Positions 51,297 through 61,185 are shown, counted from the stretch's first letter. The stretch: 64,000 nt of DNA from Xenophilus aerolatus (GCA_030418545.1 QAIB01000003.1:496001-560000); one strand, 5' to 3'. A program made the numbers and translations. The notes: generated by a model not told the origin, from the letters alone.

Positions 51297-52121
51297 TTGG
51301 ACATCGTTTTGCTGGTCAAGGCCGCGATCATGGGCATCGTGGAGGGGCTGACCGAATTCCTCCCGATCTCCTCGACCGGCCACCTCATCCTCGCCGGCGC
51401 GCTGCTGGGTTTCGACGACGGCAAGGCCAAGGTCTTCGACATCGCGATCCAGACCGGCGCCATCTTCGCGGTCATACTCGTGTACTGGCAGAAGATCCAG
51501 TCCACCGTGGTGGCGCTGCCCCGGCAGGCGAAGGCGCGGCGCTTCGCGCTCAATGTGCTGATCGCCTTCCTGCCCGCGGTGGTGCTGGGCCTGCTGTTCG
51601 GCAAGGTGATCAAGGAGCACCTGTTCACGCCCGTGGTGGTTGCCACCACCTTCATCCTCGGCGGCTTCATCATCCTGTGGGCCGAGAAGCGGCCACCGGG
51701 CGCGGTGCGCATCGAGAACGTCGACGACATGACGCCGCTGGACGCGCTCAAGGTCGGCCTGGTGCAGTGCTTCGCGATGATCCCCGGCACCAGCCGCAGC
51801 GGCTCGACCATCATCGGCGGCATGCTGCTGGGCCTGTCGCGCAAGGCGGCAACGGATTTCTCCTTCTTCCTGGCCATCCCGACCCTGATCGGTGCCGGCG
51901 TCTACAGCCTCTACAAGGAGCGTGCGCTGCTGTCGGTGGCCGACATCCCGCTCTTCGCCGTCGGGCTGGTGTTCTCCTTCCTCAGCGCCTGGGTGTGCGT
52001 GCGCTGGCTGCTGCGCTACATCTCCAGCCACAGCTTCGTGCCCTTCGCCTGGTACCGCATCGTGTTCGGCATCGTGGTGCTGGCCACGGCCTGGAGCGGG
52101 CTGGTCACCTGGGCAGACTGA
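51297..52121 (+). CDS. uppP: Undecaprenyl-diphosphatase
   Basis: A 274-residue membrane phosphatase (BacA/UppP) recycling the lipid carrier for peptidoglycan. Motifs are [20 protein letters not shown] (catalytic Glu-rich motif) and [23 protein letters not shown] at 51297 is chosen because AAGGAG lies 8 nt upstream and no ATG fits. About eight membrane helices. Confidence 0.94.
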   Translation: MDIVLLVKAAIMGIVEGLTEFLPISSTGHLILAGALLGFDDGKAKVFDIAIQTGAIFAVILVYWQKIQSTVVALPRQAKARRFALNVLIAFLPAVVLGLLFGKVIKEHLFTPVVVATTFILGGFIILWAEKRPPGAVRIENVDDMTPLDALKVGLVQCFAMIPGTSRSGSTIIGGMLLGLSRKAATDFSFFLAIPTLIGAGVYSLYKERALLSVADIPLFAVGLVFSFLSAWVCVRWLLRYISSHSFVPFAWYRIVFGIVVLATAWSGLVTWAD

Positions 52122-52135
52122 GCGCGCAAGCTCTT

Positions 52136-52190
52136 CGAGAAAAATGCGGCTCAAACGCCCGCTGTTCCTGCGCCGACTGCTATCAGGATG
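52136..52190 (-). repeat. Two-hairpin repeat, copy I (minus orientation)
   Basis: Read on the minus strand: GCTCTCATCCTGATAGC, GGCGCAGG, GCGGGCGTTTGAGCC and an ATTTTT end. It lies between the convergent uppP and kinase genes, and the kinase stop codon (TGA at 52183-52185) is inside it. Confidence 0.65.
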
Positions 52191-54018
52191 AGAGCAGATC
52201 CACCAGCAGGCTGACGGTGGTGCCACCCGGTTCGGACTGCCACTGCACCTGCGCGCCGAGTCGTTCGGCCCGCGCGCGCATGTTGCGCAGGCCGTTGCCG
52301 TCGTGCGCGCCGAGCGCCGCCTCCTGGAAGCCGCGCCCGTCGTCGCGCACATCCAGCCGCAGGTGGGTGCGGGTGCGCTGGATGTGGACGTCGACCTGGC
52401 GGGCGCCGCTGTGCTTGAGCGCGTTGGTCAGCGCCTCCTGCAGGAAGCGCAGCACGCCGATGTTGAGCGAGGCGTCCAGCGTGAGGTCGTCCACCCCCGA
52501 CAGGTGCCAGCGGCAGCGGATGCCGCTGGCTTCGAACAGTTCGGTGATGCGATGGCGCAGCGGCGCGATCACCTCGCCCAGCACCTGCAGGCCGGTCTGC
52601 TGGCCCGTGGCGTCGATGATCAGCCGCAGGTCATCGCGCAGGCTCTTGAGCATCGCGAGCATCTGGGCCTGCGGCACGGGCGCCGCGGCGTGCTCGAGGG
52701 TGGCGATGCTGCCCACCAGCATGCCGCCCAGCCCGTCGTGCAGGTCGCTCGCGAGGTTGACCCGCTCGTGCGCGCGGGCGTGCAGCAGCTTCAGCGCATG
52801 TTCGCGCTCCAGGCTTTCGCGCAGTTCGGACTTGGCGCCCTCGACCTGGGCCAGCAGCCGCGCGTTGAAGCTTTCCGTGTGCTCCAGCGCATGGGTGAAG
52901 CGCCGCGCCAGCAGCAGGGCCACGCCCACCAGCAGCACATAGGACGCGATGCCCGAGTAGTAGATGCTGCTCTCGACGAGCTGCAGGAACACCAGCAGGT
53001 CGCGCACGGTGATGCCCATGATCAGCAGCAGGATCGGCACCAGCCCCGGCTGCGGGTGCGAGGCGCGCAGCAGGTTGGCGGCGCTGGACGTCAGTGCGGC
53101 ACCGATCACGACCAGCGCGGCCACGCCGGTCCACAGGTCGCGCCGCAGCGCCATCTGGGTGCGGTCGACCGTCCACAGGTCGATGCAGCCCAGCGCGATC
53201 ACGGCGAACAGGGCCCACTCGGTGCGCGGCAGCCGGCGATGCCGGTAACGCAGCACGAACAGCACGAAGCACCCGGCGAAGGCCAGCAGCACCGAGGTGT
53301 TGGCGGCCTGCCAGGCGTCGGTGCTCGGCAGCGGCCAGGTCTCGGTCGCGACGTGGTTGTATTCGAACAGCAGCCAGAAGAAGGTCATCAGGCTGAACCA
53401 GCCGTAGGCCTGCTCGCGCGGGCGCATGGCCCAGAGCGCGCCGAAGAAGAGGGCGATCACCAGGGCCACGGTCACGCCCACGAGCTGCAGGTCCTGCCGC
53501 GCCAGGTGCTCCACGCGATAGCGCGCGTGGACCCGTGCGGGATCGCCCACCGTGACCGGCGCCATGCCGCCCTGGTAGGCCGCCATGCCCGACACGCGGA
53601 CCAGCACCGTGTTCTCGCCCGCCTGCAGCAGCGGTGGCACCAGCCGGCGGTACAGCGGCGAATGCCAGGCGCGCGAGAGCGGGTCCAGAAGGTGCGCATC
53701 GCGGTGCACCTCGATGCCGTTCACCCACACGGCGCTGGCCATGTTGGTCCAGGGCAGCAGCAGCCCGACGGGCAAGGCGGCGTCGGGCTGCTCCCAGCGC
53801 AGGCGATACCACACCACGCCGTCGTGGGCCGGCCACCGGCGCCCCCAGTTGTCGGGCAGGGCCACCGGGGTCCAGCCGTCCTCGGGCGGCGCGGCGTCGG
53901 CCCAACCGCCCGGCACCGCTTCGGCATGCCGCAGCGTCAGCGGCGAGGGGGCCCACGCCGAGCCGGCAACCGGATCGGCCAGCGCGCCTGTCGCCAGCAG
54001 CAGCCAGCCGGCGATCAG
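52183..54018 (-). CDS. 7TMR-DISM sensor histidine kinase (NarL-type partner)
   Basis: A kinase of about 611 residues. A periplasmic jelly-roll-like domain (about residues 25-165, with LPDNWGRRWPAHDGVVWYRLRW) is followed by seven membrane helices (about 180-380). A HisKA_3 region with the phospho-His in ASDLHDGLGGMLVGS and a HATPase (EALTNALKHSG, DVRDDGRGF) complete it. No ATG, GTG or TTG exists near the expected start. I propose CTG at 54018, which overlaps the regulator stop as CTGA and would make translation coupled. The last residues come from the repeat. Confidence 0.82.
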   Translation of the reverse strand: MIAGWLLLATGALADPVAGSAWAPSPLTLRHAEAVPGGWADAAPPEDGWTPVALPDNWGRRWPAHDGVVWYRLRWEQPDAALPVGLLLPWTNMASAVWVNGIEVHRDAHLLDPLSRAWHSPLYRRLVPPLLQAGENTVLVRVSGMAAYQGGMAPVTVGDPARVHARYRVEHLARQDLQLVGVTVALVIALFFGALWAMRPREQAYGWFSLMTFFWLLFEYNHVATETWPLPSTDAWQAANTSVLLAFAGCFVLFVLRYRHRRLPRTEWALFAVIALGCIDLWTVDRTQMALRRDLWTGVAALVVIGAALTSSAANLLRASHPQPGLVPILLLIMGITVRDLLVFLQLVESSIYYSGIASYVLLVGVALLLARRFTHALEHTESFNARLLAQVEGAKSELRESLEREHALKLLHARAHERVNLASDLHDGLGGMLVGSIATLEHAAAPVPQAQMLAMLKSLRDDLRLIIDATGQQTGLQVLGEVIAPLRHRITELFEASGIRCRWHLSGVDDLTLDASLNIGVLRFLQEALTNALKHSGARQVDVHIQRTRTHLRLDVRDDGRGFQEAALGAHDGNGLRNMRARAERLGAQVQWQSEPGGTTVSLLVDLLSS

Positions 54019-54695
54019 GAGAGCAAGCCGTGCCGCCGTGCCTGGAAGACGGCCTCGGTGCGCGAGCCCACCACCAGCTTGCGGTAGATGTTCTTGGTGT
54101 GGCATTCGACGGTGAGCCGGGAGATCGACAGCATCTCGGCCATTTCGCGGTTGCTCAGGCCCTGCGCGACCAGGCGCAGGATTTCCTTCTCGCGGCCGCT
54201 CAGCGACGGAGCCGGTGCGGCTTCCTTCGGCGCGGCGGCCGGCGCGGCGGGGGGCAGCAGCGCCAGGATGCGCCGCGCGATGAAGGGGTCGATGGGCGCG
54301 CCGCCGCGCTCGATGCTGCGAAGAGCCAGCGCCAGCTCGACGTCGTCCCGCTCCTTGAGCAGGTAGCCGATGGCACCGGCGCGCAGCGCGCCCACGATCA
54401 CTTCCTCGGTGCGCCAGGCCGACACCACGACGACGGGCATCTGCGGACGGTGCGTGCGAATCCAGGCGATGAGCTCGGTGCCGCTGCCGTCGGGCAGGCC
54501 GATGTCCACCAGCACCACCCCGAAGCGGCGGTCCGCGATGCGGTCGCGGGCCTGCGCCACCGAATGGGCACGAACGATGCTTGCCGCCGGGCAGCCCACG
54601 GACTCGAGCACGGCGCCCAGTCGGCGCTGCATCGCGTCCTCGTCGTCGACCACGAGGGCCGGGCTGAGCGAGACGGGTTCCAACTCTTCCAACAT
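54015..54695 (-). CDS. LuxR/NarL-family response regulator
   Basis: A 226-residue regulator. The receiver domain has VVDDED and phospho-Asp in VVLVDIGLPDG; the C-terminal LuxR helix-turn-helix has LSGREKEILRLVAQGLSNREMAEML. The ATG at 54695 has a GAGAGG ribosome site; one at 54719 is an alternative. It overlaps the kinase gene by four bases, so the pair is one operon. The signal and targets are unknown. Confidence 0.92.
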   Translation of the reverse strand: MLEELEPVSLSPALVVDDEDAMQRRLGAVLESVGCPAASIVRAHSVAQARDRIADRRFGVVLVDIGLPDGSGTELIAWIRTHRPQMPVVVVSAWRTEEVIVGALRAGAIGYLLKERDDVELALALRSIERGGAPIDPFIARRILALLPPAAPAAAPKEAAPAPSLSGREKEILRLVAQGLSNREMAEMLSISRLTVECHTKNIYRKLVVGSRTEAVFQARRHGLLS

Positions 54696-54888
54696 TGCCG
54701 TCCTCTCCAAGGACCGCATCCGCCATCTGGCGTATACGAATACCTAAGGATTACCAGTTTTCGGGGATTGGTGCGAAAGACTTCATTTTGTATCTTTGTG
54801 GCCCTTCATGTAGTGTTCCCGTAACGAATTTCGGTCGTATTTTGGGAACTCTCCCCCTTGACACACGGCAGCGAGCCCGAAGTACACC

Positions 54889-55170
54889 ATGAAATTGTTA
54901 CTGGACATTCACCAGCTGCGGCCGAATCGCTACGCCTACTCGATCAAGACCGACGGGCTGCACCCGGATGGCGCGCAGTACTATGAAAGTGCCTTCGACT
55001 CGCTGGAAACGTGCCTGCGCGACGCCGGAGACTCGATCGGCCACTACTTCCCGAGCGTGCACATGCGCTACGAGGGGCGCGTCGTCGGCGCCTGCGCGAC
55101 CGAATCCCTTCGCCGCAACCCCAGGGGGCTGGCCGAACGCTTCCTGGCCGCGCTGACCGGCCGGGCCTGA
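54889..55170 (+). CDS. Orphan small protein of unknown function
   Basis: A 93-residue soluble protein (MKLLLDIHQLRPNRYAYSIKTD) with no signal peptide or motif I recognise. It has normal high-GC codon use, which supports it being real. Upstream, 54745-54888 is clearly richer in A/T than its surroundings and holds the divergent promoters of this gene and the two-component operon. It includes the wide inverted repeat GTTCCC...GGGAAC (54815-54849). No strong ribosome site is seen. Confidence 0.6.
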   Translation: MKLLLDIHQLRPNRYAYSIKTDGLHPDGAQYYESAFDSLETCLRDAGDSIGHYFPSVHMRYEGRVVGACATESLRRNPRGLAERFLAALTGRA

Positions 55171-55220
55171 AGGCAGGGGGAGCGAGCGGGCGCGCTCGGC
55201 CCGGCATCGGGCCGCGTCGC

Positions 55221-56048
55221 TCAGATCAGCTTCTCGTCCGGCGTGGCGATCTTGCGCAGCACCTCGTGCCGCACCGCCGGCATCTTGAGCGGGTGCTCGG
55301 TGGCGGCATCGTCCCAGACCGGGTCCTCGAGGCTGTCGAACACCTCGCGCAGCTTCTGGCCCCAGCCGTTGTGGATCATGCGGTAGTACGGGTTCTCGGC
55401 ATCGATGCACACGATCTTGTCGGTGTGCAGGCTGCCCGCCTCGTACACCACCAGGTCCAGCGGCAGCCCGACCGAGAGGTTGGACTTCATCGTCGAGTCC
55501 ATCGACACCAGCGCGCACTTGGCCGCCTCGTCCAGCGGCGTGTCGGGCGTGAGCACGCGGTCCAGCACCGGCTTGCCGTATTTCGATTCGCCGATCTGGA
55601 AGTAGGGCGTCTCGGTCGTCGCCTCGATGAAGTTGCCGGCCGAGTAGACGAGGAACAGGCGCATGCCCTCGCCCTTGACCTGCCCGCCGAAGATGAAAGT
55701 GACGTTGAAGTCGACGCCCGCATGCTTGAGCGCCTCGGCGTCGCGGTCGTACACGTGACGCACCGCCGAGCCCAGCACGCGCGCCGCGTCGAACATGCTC
55801 TTGGCGTTCCAGATCGTGATCGGCGTGTCGCTGCCCGCTTCCTTGAGCTCCTCGATCTGCAGGATCTCTCGCACCGACTGCGAGATGCTCAGGTTGCCCG
55901 CCGACAGCAGCACCATGGTGCGCTCGCCCGACTGCTCGTAGACGATCATCTTGCGGAAGGTGCTGATGTGGTCCACGCCCGCGTTGGTGCGCGAGTCGGA
56001 CAGGAACACCAGGCCGGCGTTGAGTTTGATGCCTACGCAATATGTCAT
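55221..56048 (-). CDS. Anbu-type bacterial proteasome homologue
   Basis: A 275-residue Ntn-hydrolase of the Anbu (proteasome-related peptidase) family. It begins MTYCVGIKLNAGLVFLSDSRTN, so removal of Met exposes Thr as N-terminal nucleophile; GGQVKGEGMRLFLVYSAGNF and KSNLSVGLPLDLVVY follow the family. Anbu usually travels with an alpha-E protein, an ATP-grasp protein and a transglutaminase-like protein, none of which is in this window. It is followed 26 bp upstream on the coding strand by mutS, an unusual pairing. Confidence 0.9.
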   Translation of the reverse strand: MTYCVGIKLNAGLVFLSDSRTNAGVDHISTFRKMIVYEQSGERTMVLLSAGNLSISQSVREILQIEELKEAGSDTPITIWNAKSMFDAARVLGSAVRHVYDRDAEALKHAGVDFNVTFIFGGQVKGEGMRLFLVYSAGNFIEATTETPYFQIGESKYGKPVLDRVLTPDTPLDEAAKCALVSMDSTMKSNLSVGLPLDLVVYEAGSLHTDKIVCIDAENPYYRMIHNGWGQKLREVFDSLEDPVWDDAATEHPLKMPAVRHEVLRKIATPDEKLI

Positions 56049-56074
56049 CTTGGCTCCCGCCGTGCGTGGCGTCG

Positions 56075-58771
56075 TCAGGCCCGCTCGCGGGTGTGCAGTT
56101 TCTTGAGTGTGTACAGCGCGTCGAGCGCCTCCCGGGGGCTCATCGCATCGGGGTCGAGCGCAGCCAGCGCGGATTCTACGGGGCTGTCCAGCGGGGCCTC
56201 GGCCGCCGGCGGCGGCGCGAACAGGTCGACCTGGGCGCGCGTCTCGTTCTGCTGCGCCTCCAGCGCCTCCAGCGCCTGGCGGGCGTGGTTGACCACCGCG
56301 GCCGGCATGCCCGCGAGGCGCGCGACCTGGATGCCGTAGCTGCGGCTGGCCGGGCCCGGCTGCACCTCGTGCAGGAAGACGATGTCGCGGCCCGACTCGG
56401 TCGCGCTCACGTGCATGTTCACGGCGCCGTGGTGGTTCGCTGGAAATTCCGTCAGCTCGAAGTAGTGCGTGGCGAAGAGCGTGAAGGCCTTGGTGCGGTC
56501 GTGCAGCTGCGCGGCGATGCCCGCGGCCAGCGCCAGCCCGTCGAAGGTGCTGGTGCCGCGGCCGATCTCGTCCATCAGCACCAGCGAGTGCGCCGACGCG
56601 GCATGAAGGATCTGCGCTGCCTCGGTCATCTCCAGCATGAAGGTCGACTGCGCGTTGGCCAGGTCGTCCGCCGCGCCGATGCGCGTGTGGATCGCGTCGA
56701 TGGGCCCGAGCCGGCAGCTGCGCGCGGGCACGAAGGAGCCGATCGAGGCCAGCAGCACGATGATCGCCACCTGCCGCATGTAGGTCGACTTGCCGCCCAT
56801 GTTCGGGCCGGTGATGACCTGCATGCGCTGCGACGGGCCCAGGCGCGTGTCGTTGGCGATGAAGGCGCCCATCGAGCGCTCGGCCAGCCGCGCCTCCACC
56901 ACCGGATGGCGGCCTTGCTCGATCTCGATGCAGGGGTGGCCGACGAAGTGGGGCGCGTTCCAGTCCAAGGTCTGGGCGCGTTCGGTCAACGCGCACAGCG
57001 CATCGAGCGTGGCGAGGGCGCTCGCCATGCGCGTGAGCGCGGGCACGTGCGCCTGCAGCGCGTCCAGCAGCTGCTCGTACAGCCACTTCTCGCGCGCCAG
57101 TGCGCGGTCCTGCGCGCTCAGCGCCTTGTCCTCGAAGGCCTTGAGTTCGGGCGTGATGAAGCGCTCGGCGTTCTTCAGGGTCTGGCGGCGTCGGTAGTGA
57201 TCGGGCACCTTCGAGAGCGCGCTCTGCGTCACCTCGATGTAGAAGCCGTGCACGCGGTTGAACTGCACCTTGAGGTTGGCGATACCGGTCAGGTTGCGCT
57301 CGCGCGCCTCGAGTTCGACCAGGAAGCCGTCGGCGTTCTCGCTGATGGCACGCAACTCGTCCAGTTCGGCGTCGTGGCCCGGCGCGATCACGCCGCCGTC
57401 GCGCACCAGGGCGGCGGGCTCGGCATCGATCGCCGCGGTCAGCAGTTCGGCGCAGCCCGGCGGCGCTTCCAGTTCTTCGCAGATATGGGTCAGAAGTGCC
57501 GCGGACCCAGGAAGGACGGGCGCGAGCTGCTTCGATTTCTGTAGCGCCATGCACAGCGCCAGCAGTTCGCGCGGGCGCACCTGCCGCAGCGCGACGCGGG
57601 CCGCGATGCGTTCGACGTCGCTGGTGTTCTTCAACTGCTCGCGCAGCAGCTTGAAGGGCGCGGCGGTCTGGCCGGGGGCCGGCGTCTGCAGCGCGGCGAT
57701 GGCTTCCAGGCGCAGCTGCGCCTCGCTGCGGTCGCGCCGCGGCGTCAGCAGCCAGCGCTTGAGCGCGCGGCTGCCCATGCCGGTCATGCAGGTGTCAAGC
57801 AGCGAGAAGAGGGTGGGTGCATCCTCGCCGCGCAGCGTCTGCACCAGCTCGAGGTTGCGCCGCGTGGTCGGCGGCAGCTCGATCAGCTCGCCGTCGCGCT
57901 CGACCACGATGCGCTGCACGTGCGACAGCGCGCGGCCCTGCGTGTGCTCGGCATAGCCCAGCAGCGCCGCCGCGGCCGCATGGGCGTTCTCCAGCCCATC
58001 GGCGCCCCAGGCCTGCAGGCTGGCGGCGCCCATCTGCTCGAGCAGCTTGCGCTCGCCCAGCGCGGGGCCGAACTGCCAGGCCGGCCGGATCGAGAGCGTG
58101 AAGGCGCCGCTGGCCGCGCGCGCGGCCTTCAGGCGCTGCTCGAAGGTCGGCGTCACCTCGGCGCTGTACAGCACCTCGCTCGCGCCGATGCGCGCAAGCC
58201 AGGCCTCGAGCGCGTCGGCCGGGCATTCCGCCAGGTGCAGTTCGGCCCCCGTCACGCTCAGCCAGGCCAGGCCCAGCGTGTTGCGCGAGCCGGCATGCAC
58301 CGCCAGCAGCAGCGACTCGCTCTTGTCCTGAAGCAGCTCGGCGTCGGTCAGCGTGCCGGGTGTGACCACGCGCACCACCTTGCGCTCCACCGGCCCCTTG
58401 GTCGCGCCCACTTCGCCGACCTGCTCGCAGATCGCCACCGATTCGCCCAGCTTGATGAGGCGGCCCAGGTAGGTGTCCACGGCGTGGAAGGGCACGCCGC
58501 ACATCGTCACCGGCGCACCGGCCGACTGGCCGCGCTGCGTGAGCGTGATGTCGAGCAGGCGCGCGGCCTTCTCGGCGTCGGCATAGAAAAGCTCGTAGAA
58601 GTCGCCCATCCGGTAGAACAGCAGCGTGTCCGGGTGGTCGGCTTTGAGGCGCAGGTATTGCGCCATCATGGGGGTGTGGGCGGAGAGGTCCAATCTGGGA
58701 TCCAGGCGTGAGCGGTGCGAAGGCGCAGCGGCATCGGGCCGCGACCGGGCCGGTGCCGGTGCCGTTCGCAT
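56075..58771 (-). CDS. mutS: DNA mismatch repair protein MutS
   Basis: An 898-residue mismatch-recognition ATPase. The mismatch-contacting motif ([11 protein letters not shown]) lies near residue 52. The Walker [31 protein letters not shown] and FATHYFEL motifs are intact, and the C-terminal helix for tetramerisation is present. ATG 58771 gives an unusual Ala/Pro/Arg-rich leader of about 26 residues; TTG at 58693 would begin [14 protein letters not shown], closer to the family, and may be the true start. Confidence 0.96.
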   Translation of the reverse strand: MRTAPAPARSRPDAAAPSHRSRLDPRLDLSAHTPMMAQYLRLKADHPDTLLFYRMGDFYELFYADAEKAARLLDITLTQRGQSAGAPVTMCGVPFHAVDTYLGRLIKLGESVAICEQVGEVGATKGPVERKVVRVVTPGTLTDAELLQDKSESLLLAVHAGSRNTLGLAWLSVTGAELHLAECPADALEAWLARIGASEVLYSAEVTPTFEQRLKAARAASGAFTLSIRPAWQFGPALGERKLLEQMGAASLQAWGADGLENAHAAAAALLGYAEHTQGRALSHVQRIVVERDGELIELPPTTRRNLELVQTLRGEDAPTLFSLLDTCMTGMGSRALKRWLLTPRRDRSEAQLRLEAIAALQTPAPGQTAAPFKLLREQLKNTSDVERIAARVALRQVRPRELLALCMALQKSKQLAPVLPGSAALLTHICEELEAPPGCAELLTAAIDAEPAALVRDGGVIAPGHDAELDELRAISENADGFLVELEARERNLTGIANLKVQFNRVHGFYIEVTQSALSKVPDHYRRRQTLKNAERFITPELKAFEDKALSAQDRALAREKWLYEQLLDALQAHVPALTRMASALATLDALCALTERAQTLDWNAPHFVGHPCIEIEQGRHPVVEARLAERSMGAFIANDTRLGPSQRMQVITGPNMGGKSTYMRQVAIIVLLASIGSFVPARSCRLGPIDAIHTRIGAADDLANAQSTFMLEMTEAAQILHAASAHSLVLMDEIGRGTSTFDGLALAAGIAAQLHDRTKAFTLFATHYFELTEFPANHHGAVNMHVSATESGRDIVFLHEVQPGPASRSYGIQVARLAGMPAAVVNHARQALEALEAQQNETRAQVDLFAPPPAAEAPLDSPVESALAALDPDAMSPREALDALYTLKKLHTRERA

Positions 58772-58818
58772 CGCGCATTATCCGAAGGCCGAAGGACCGC
58801 TTCGGTCGGCCCAATGAA

Positions 58819-58845
58819 AACAGGCCGCGGATGCGGCCTGTTCAA
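58819..58845 (-). terminator. Terminator after the WYL-like membrane protein
   Basis: AACAGGCCGC pairs with GCGGCCTGTT around a 4-nt loop; on the minus strand the stem runs into TTTT. It lies 20 bp past the stop of the gene at 58865-59407. Confidence 0.8.
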
Positions 58846-58864
58846 GGTGGGTGGGGTGCCGGAC

Positions 58865-59407
58865 TCAGGCCAGGGCGCCCATCTGCGATTCCTCGTGCAT
58901 CTCGCGCTTGCGGCGCGCCACGCGCACGGCGTCGACCCACAGGCCCACGTTGAAGGGCTTGCCCGAGGTCGCGCTGCGCGCCGAGGCGATACGCTCGAGC
59001 GGGAAGATCTTCGGATCGTGCAGCGCGTCGCCCTTGGCGATGATGGCCTGGCGGTGCAGGTCGAGACGCTCGACGTGGATGGTCCGCTCGGCGTACTTGC
59101 CGTAGATGTCGAGGTAGCGGATGTGGATGCGCGGCTGTTCGTCGACCACGATGGCGGCGTTGCCGTCCTGCGTGTCGCCGAGCTGGTCCCACAGCGTCGC
59201 AGGCTCGCTCGCGTGGCCGAGGCTGCCTCGGGTGGTGGGGATGCCGAGGGGCACGTGCCCCGAGCGCACGCGCGCCGCCACGATGCGTCGTCGCTGCTGA
59301 CGCCGGCTCATCAGTCGGTCCACCAGGCGATAGACGAGCGCCACCGCGCCCAGCGCCAGGACCGCGATCAGCATGAATTGCTGCCAACTGGCGAGATCGA
59401 TTTTCAT
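58865..59407 (-). CDS. Membrane-anchored protein with a WYL-like domain
   Basis: A 180-residue protein. One N-terminal membrane helix (about residues 10-30) is followed by a basic stretch, a variable linker and a C-terminal region. In that region RIHIRYLDIYGKYAERTIHV, AIIAKGDALHD and KIFPLERIASARSA match the layout of WYL ligand-binding domains. WYL domains usually sit in cytoplasmic regulators, so a membrane-tethered one is uncommon. I do not recognise a named family. Confidence 0.7.
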   Translation of the reverse strand: MKIDLASWQQFMLIAVLALGAVALVYRLVDRLMSRRQQRRRIVAARVRSGHVPLGIPTTRGSLGHASEPATLWDQLGDTQDGNAAIVVDEQPRIHIRYLDIYGKYAERTIHVERLDLHRQAIIAKGDALHDPKIFPLERIASARSATSGKPFNVGLWVDAVRVARRKREMHEESQMGALA

Positions 59408-59570
59408 GTCGGTGACATCCCTATCCGCGATGACGGGGACTGGCCCCGCCGGTCAGCTCCCTGCTCCACCGGATGTAATTCTTTGGTATTCAGAGGTCGC
59501 GGATTGTGAACTTCTGTGCTCACCTCGTCAATGCGCCGGATGGCCGAAGCGGCGCCGCCTCGCGGGCAGC

Positions 59571-60419
59571 TCAGTCGTCGTGCGAATCGTGCGTGCCGGC
59601 CGAGCCGCGCCGCCAGTAGCCGGAGGCGCGGATCCACTTCGGATTGGCCTTGCATTCGTTTACCAGATGGGCGCGCAGGGCCTTGGCGGCGGCCGATTCG
59701 CAGCCGATCCAGGCGTGGAAGTCGCCGGTGGGCAGCAGGGTCTCGCGCAGCGCGGCGAGCAGCGGGGGCTCCGACGCGCCCGACGGCGTGCGGCCCCGGT
59801 GCACCCAGACGATCCGCGCCTGCGCCGCGGTGGGCAGGGCGACCTCGTCCTCGGCACCGTCGACCTCGGCCAGCACGACGGCCCGGGCGCCGGCGGGCAG
59901 CTCCTGCAGGCGGCGCGCGATGGCGGGCAGGGCGGTGTCGTCGCCGACCAGCAGGTGCCAGTCGAAGGCCGTGGGCACGATGAAGGAGCCGCGCGGGCCG
60001 CCCACGCCGATCAGGTCGCCCGGCTCGGCGCGCTGCGCCCAGGCGGTCGCCGGGCCGGCGTCGTGCAGCGCGAAGTCGATCTGCAGCGTGCCGGCCTCCG
60101 CGTCGTGGTGGTGGGGCGTGTAGTCGCGCATCACCGGCCTGGCGCCCTCGGGCCAGGCCATGCCCTCGGGCGTGGCGGTGGGCAGCGCCAGCCGGCCGGT
60201 GGCGGGGTCGGGGAAGAACAGCTTCACGTGGTCGTCGAAGCCGGGGCTGGTGAAGCCCTCCATCTCGGCGCCGCCCAGCGTGATGCGGATCAGGTGTGGC
60301 GTGAGACGTTCGGTGCGCTGCACCGTCAGGCGCCGGAAGCGCAGGGTGTGGCGCACGCGCTGCGGCATGCGTTCGGGGTGCGGCACGGCGGCCGCGGGGA
60401 GGTCGGTGGTGGTGTTCAT
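59571..60419 (-). CDS. Siderophore-interacting protein / ferric-chelate reductase (YqjH-like)
   Basis: A 282-residue flavoprotein that reduces ferric siderophores with NAD(P)H in the cytoplasm. The FAD-binding motif RDYTPHHHDAEAGTLQIDF and the SIP C-terminal HAWIGCESAAAKALRAHLV are clear. It lies downstream of a YqjI-like PadR regulator in the same direction, the known functional pair in E. coli, although there the genes are divergent. Confidence 0.9.
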   Translation of the reverse strand: MNTTTDLPAAAVPHPERMPQRVRHTLRFRRLTVQRTERLTPHLIRITLGGAEMEGFTSPGFDDHVKLFFPDPATGRLALPTATPEGMAWPEGARPVMRDYTPHHHDAEAGTLQIDFALHDAGPATAWAQRAEPGDLIGVGGPRGSFIVPTAFDWHLLVGDDTALPAIARRLQELPAGARAVVLAEVDGAEDEVALPTAAQARIVWVHRGRTPSGASEPPLLAALRETLLPTGDFHAWIGCESAAAKALRAHLVNECKANPKWIRASGYWRRGSAGTHDSHDD

Positions 60420-60512
60420 GACAAGTTTTTAAGCAGGTCGGATTGCGCCGGCGGCCTGACCGCGCTCCTGGGCCGAGGGCCGCGGAGCAGGCCATGCGCG
60501 CGACATCCGCGG

Positions 60513-60594
60513 AACCGGCTTTGCCGGGCCGCAGGATGTGCCCCCTTGCAGGGGGTTGGCGTAGCGGAACGAAGTCCGCGGAGACTGGGGGTGG
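60513..60594 (+). repeat. GC-rich repeat between padR-like and SIP genes
   Basis: GCCGGGCCGCAGGATG then CCCCCTTGCAGGGGG, GCGTAGCGGAACGAAG and GACTGGGGGTGG resemble the 23842-23914 repeat in layout. It ends exactly at the regulator stop codon. Confidence 0.5.
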
Positions 60595-61185
60595 TCAGAT
60601 TCGTTCGATTTGTTGCGCGGCATGGTCCAGCACGGCCGCGAAGGCGTGCGCCTGTTCATCGTCAAGGGGCTGGCGCGCGAGCCGCATGCGCATCGCGAGC
60701 TTGAGGTTCTCGATGGCCCGCATCACCTGCGGCGGCCGGCCGGCGCGCAGGCCCGCGCCATCCGCGCCCGCCTGCATGCGGGCCATCAGTTCATCGGTGA
60801 GAGTGCGGTTGGCCTGCAGGTGCGCCTGCCCCGCCGGCGTGACCGTGTAGCGCTTGCGGCCACCGGCGTCGGGGGCATCGACCTGCACCAGGCCCATTTC
60901 CTCGAGCAGGGTGAGCGTGGGGTACACCACGCCGGGGCTCGGGCTGTAGCGCCCGCCCAGGCGTTCCTCGATGGCCTTGATGAGTTCGTAGCCGTGGCGG
61001 GGTGCGTCGGCAACGAGCTGGAGCAGCACGAGGCGCAGGCCGCCGCGGCCGAAGACGCGGTGGCCGCCCCCGTGCTCGCCGTGGCCGTGGCGGCCGCGGC
61101 CGGTGCCGGTGCCGGTGCCGGTGCCGGTGCCGGTGCCGGTGCCGGTGCCGCGCTCGGGACGAGGGGTGTCGTCGATAGAGTTCAT
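60595..61185 (-). CDS. PadR-family regulator, YqjI-like
   Basis: A 196-residue repressor. A flexible N-terminus has eight Gly-Thr pairs and a His-rich patch (RGRHGHGEHGGGH). The PadR winged helix follows (HGYELIKAIEERLGGRYSPSPGVVYPTLTLLEEMGL) and then a helical dimerisation region. The core closely resembles E. coli YqjI, a nickel-responsive repressor of the ferric reductase YqjH, and the His patch fits metal sensing. The start MNSIDDTPRPERG is chosen over upstream options that lie in promoter sequence. Confidence 0.87.
   Translation of the reverse strand: MNSIDDTPRPERGTGTGTGTGTGTGTGTGRGRHGHGEHGGGHRVFGRGGLRLVLLQLVADAPRHGYELIKAIEERLGGRYSPSPGVVYPTLTLLEEMGLVQVDAPDAGGRKRYTVTPAGQAHLQANRTLTDELMARMQAGADGAGLRAGRPPQVMRAIENLKLAMRMRLARQPLDDEQAHAFAAVLDHAAQQIERI
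61098..61150. repeat. Hexanucleotide tandem repeat in padR-like gene
   Basis: About eight uninterrupted units of GCCGGT encode the Gly-Thr run at residues 13-28 of the regulator. Unit gain or loss would keep the frame and change linker length. Confidence 0.9.

Noticed and set aside
54815..54849. Wide inverted repeat GTTCCC...GGGAAC upstream of the two-component operon
   Set aside because: The 23-bp separation and short arms make it weak as an operator; kept only as a note in the orphan-gene entry.
54858..54886. TTGACA as a -35 box for the gene at 54889
   Set aside because: The matching -10 position would place the transcript start at or beyond the ATG, so it cannot serve that start codon.
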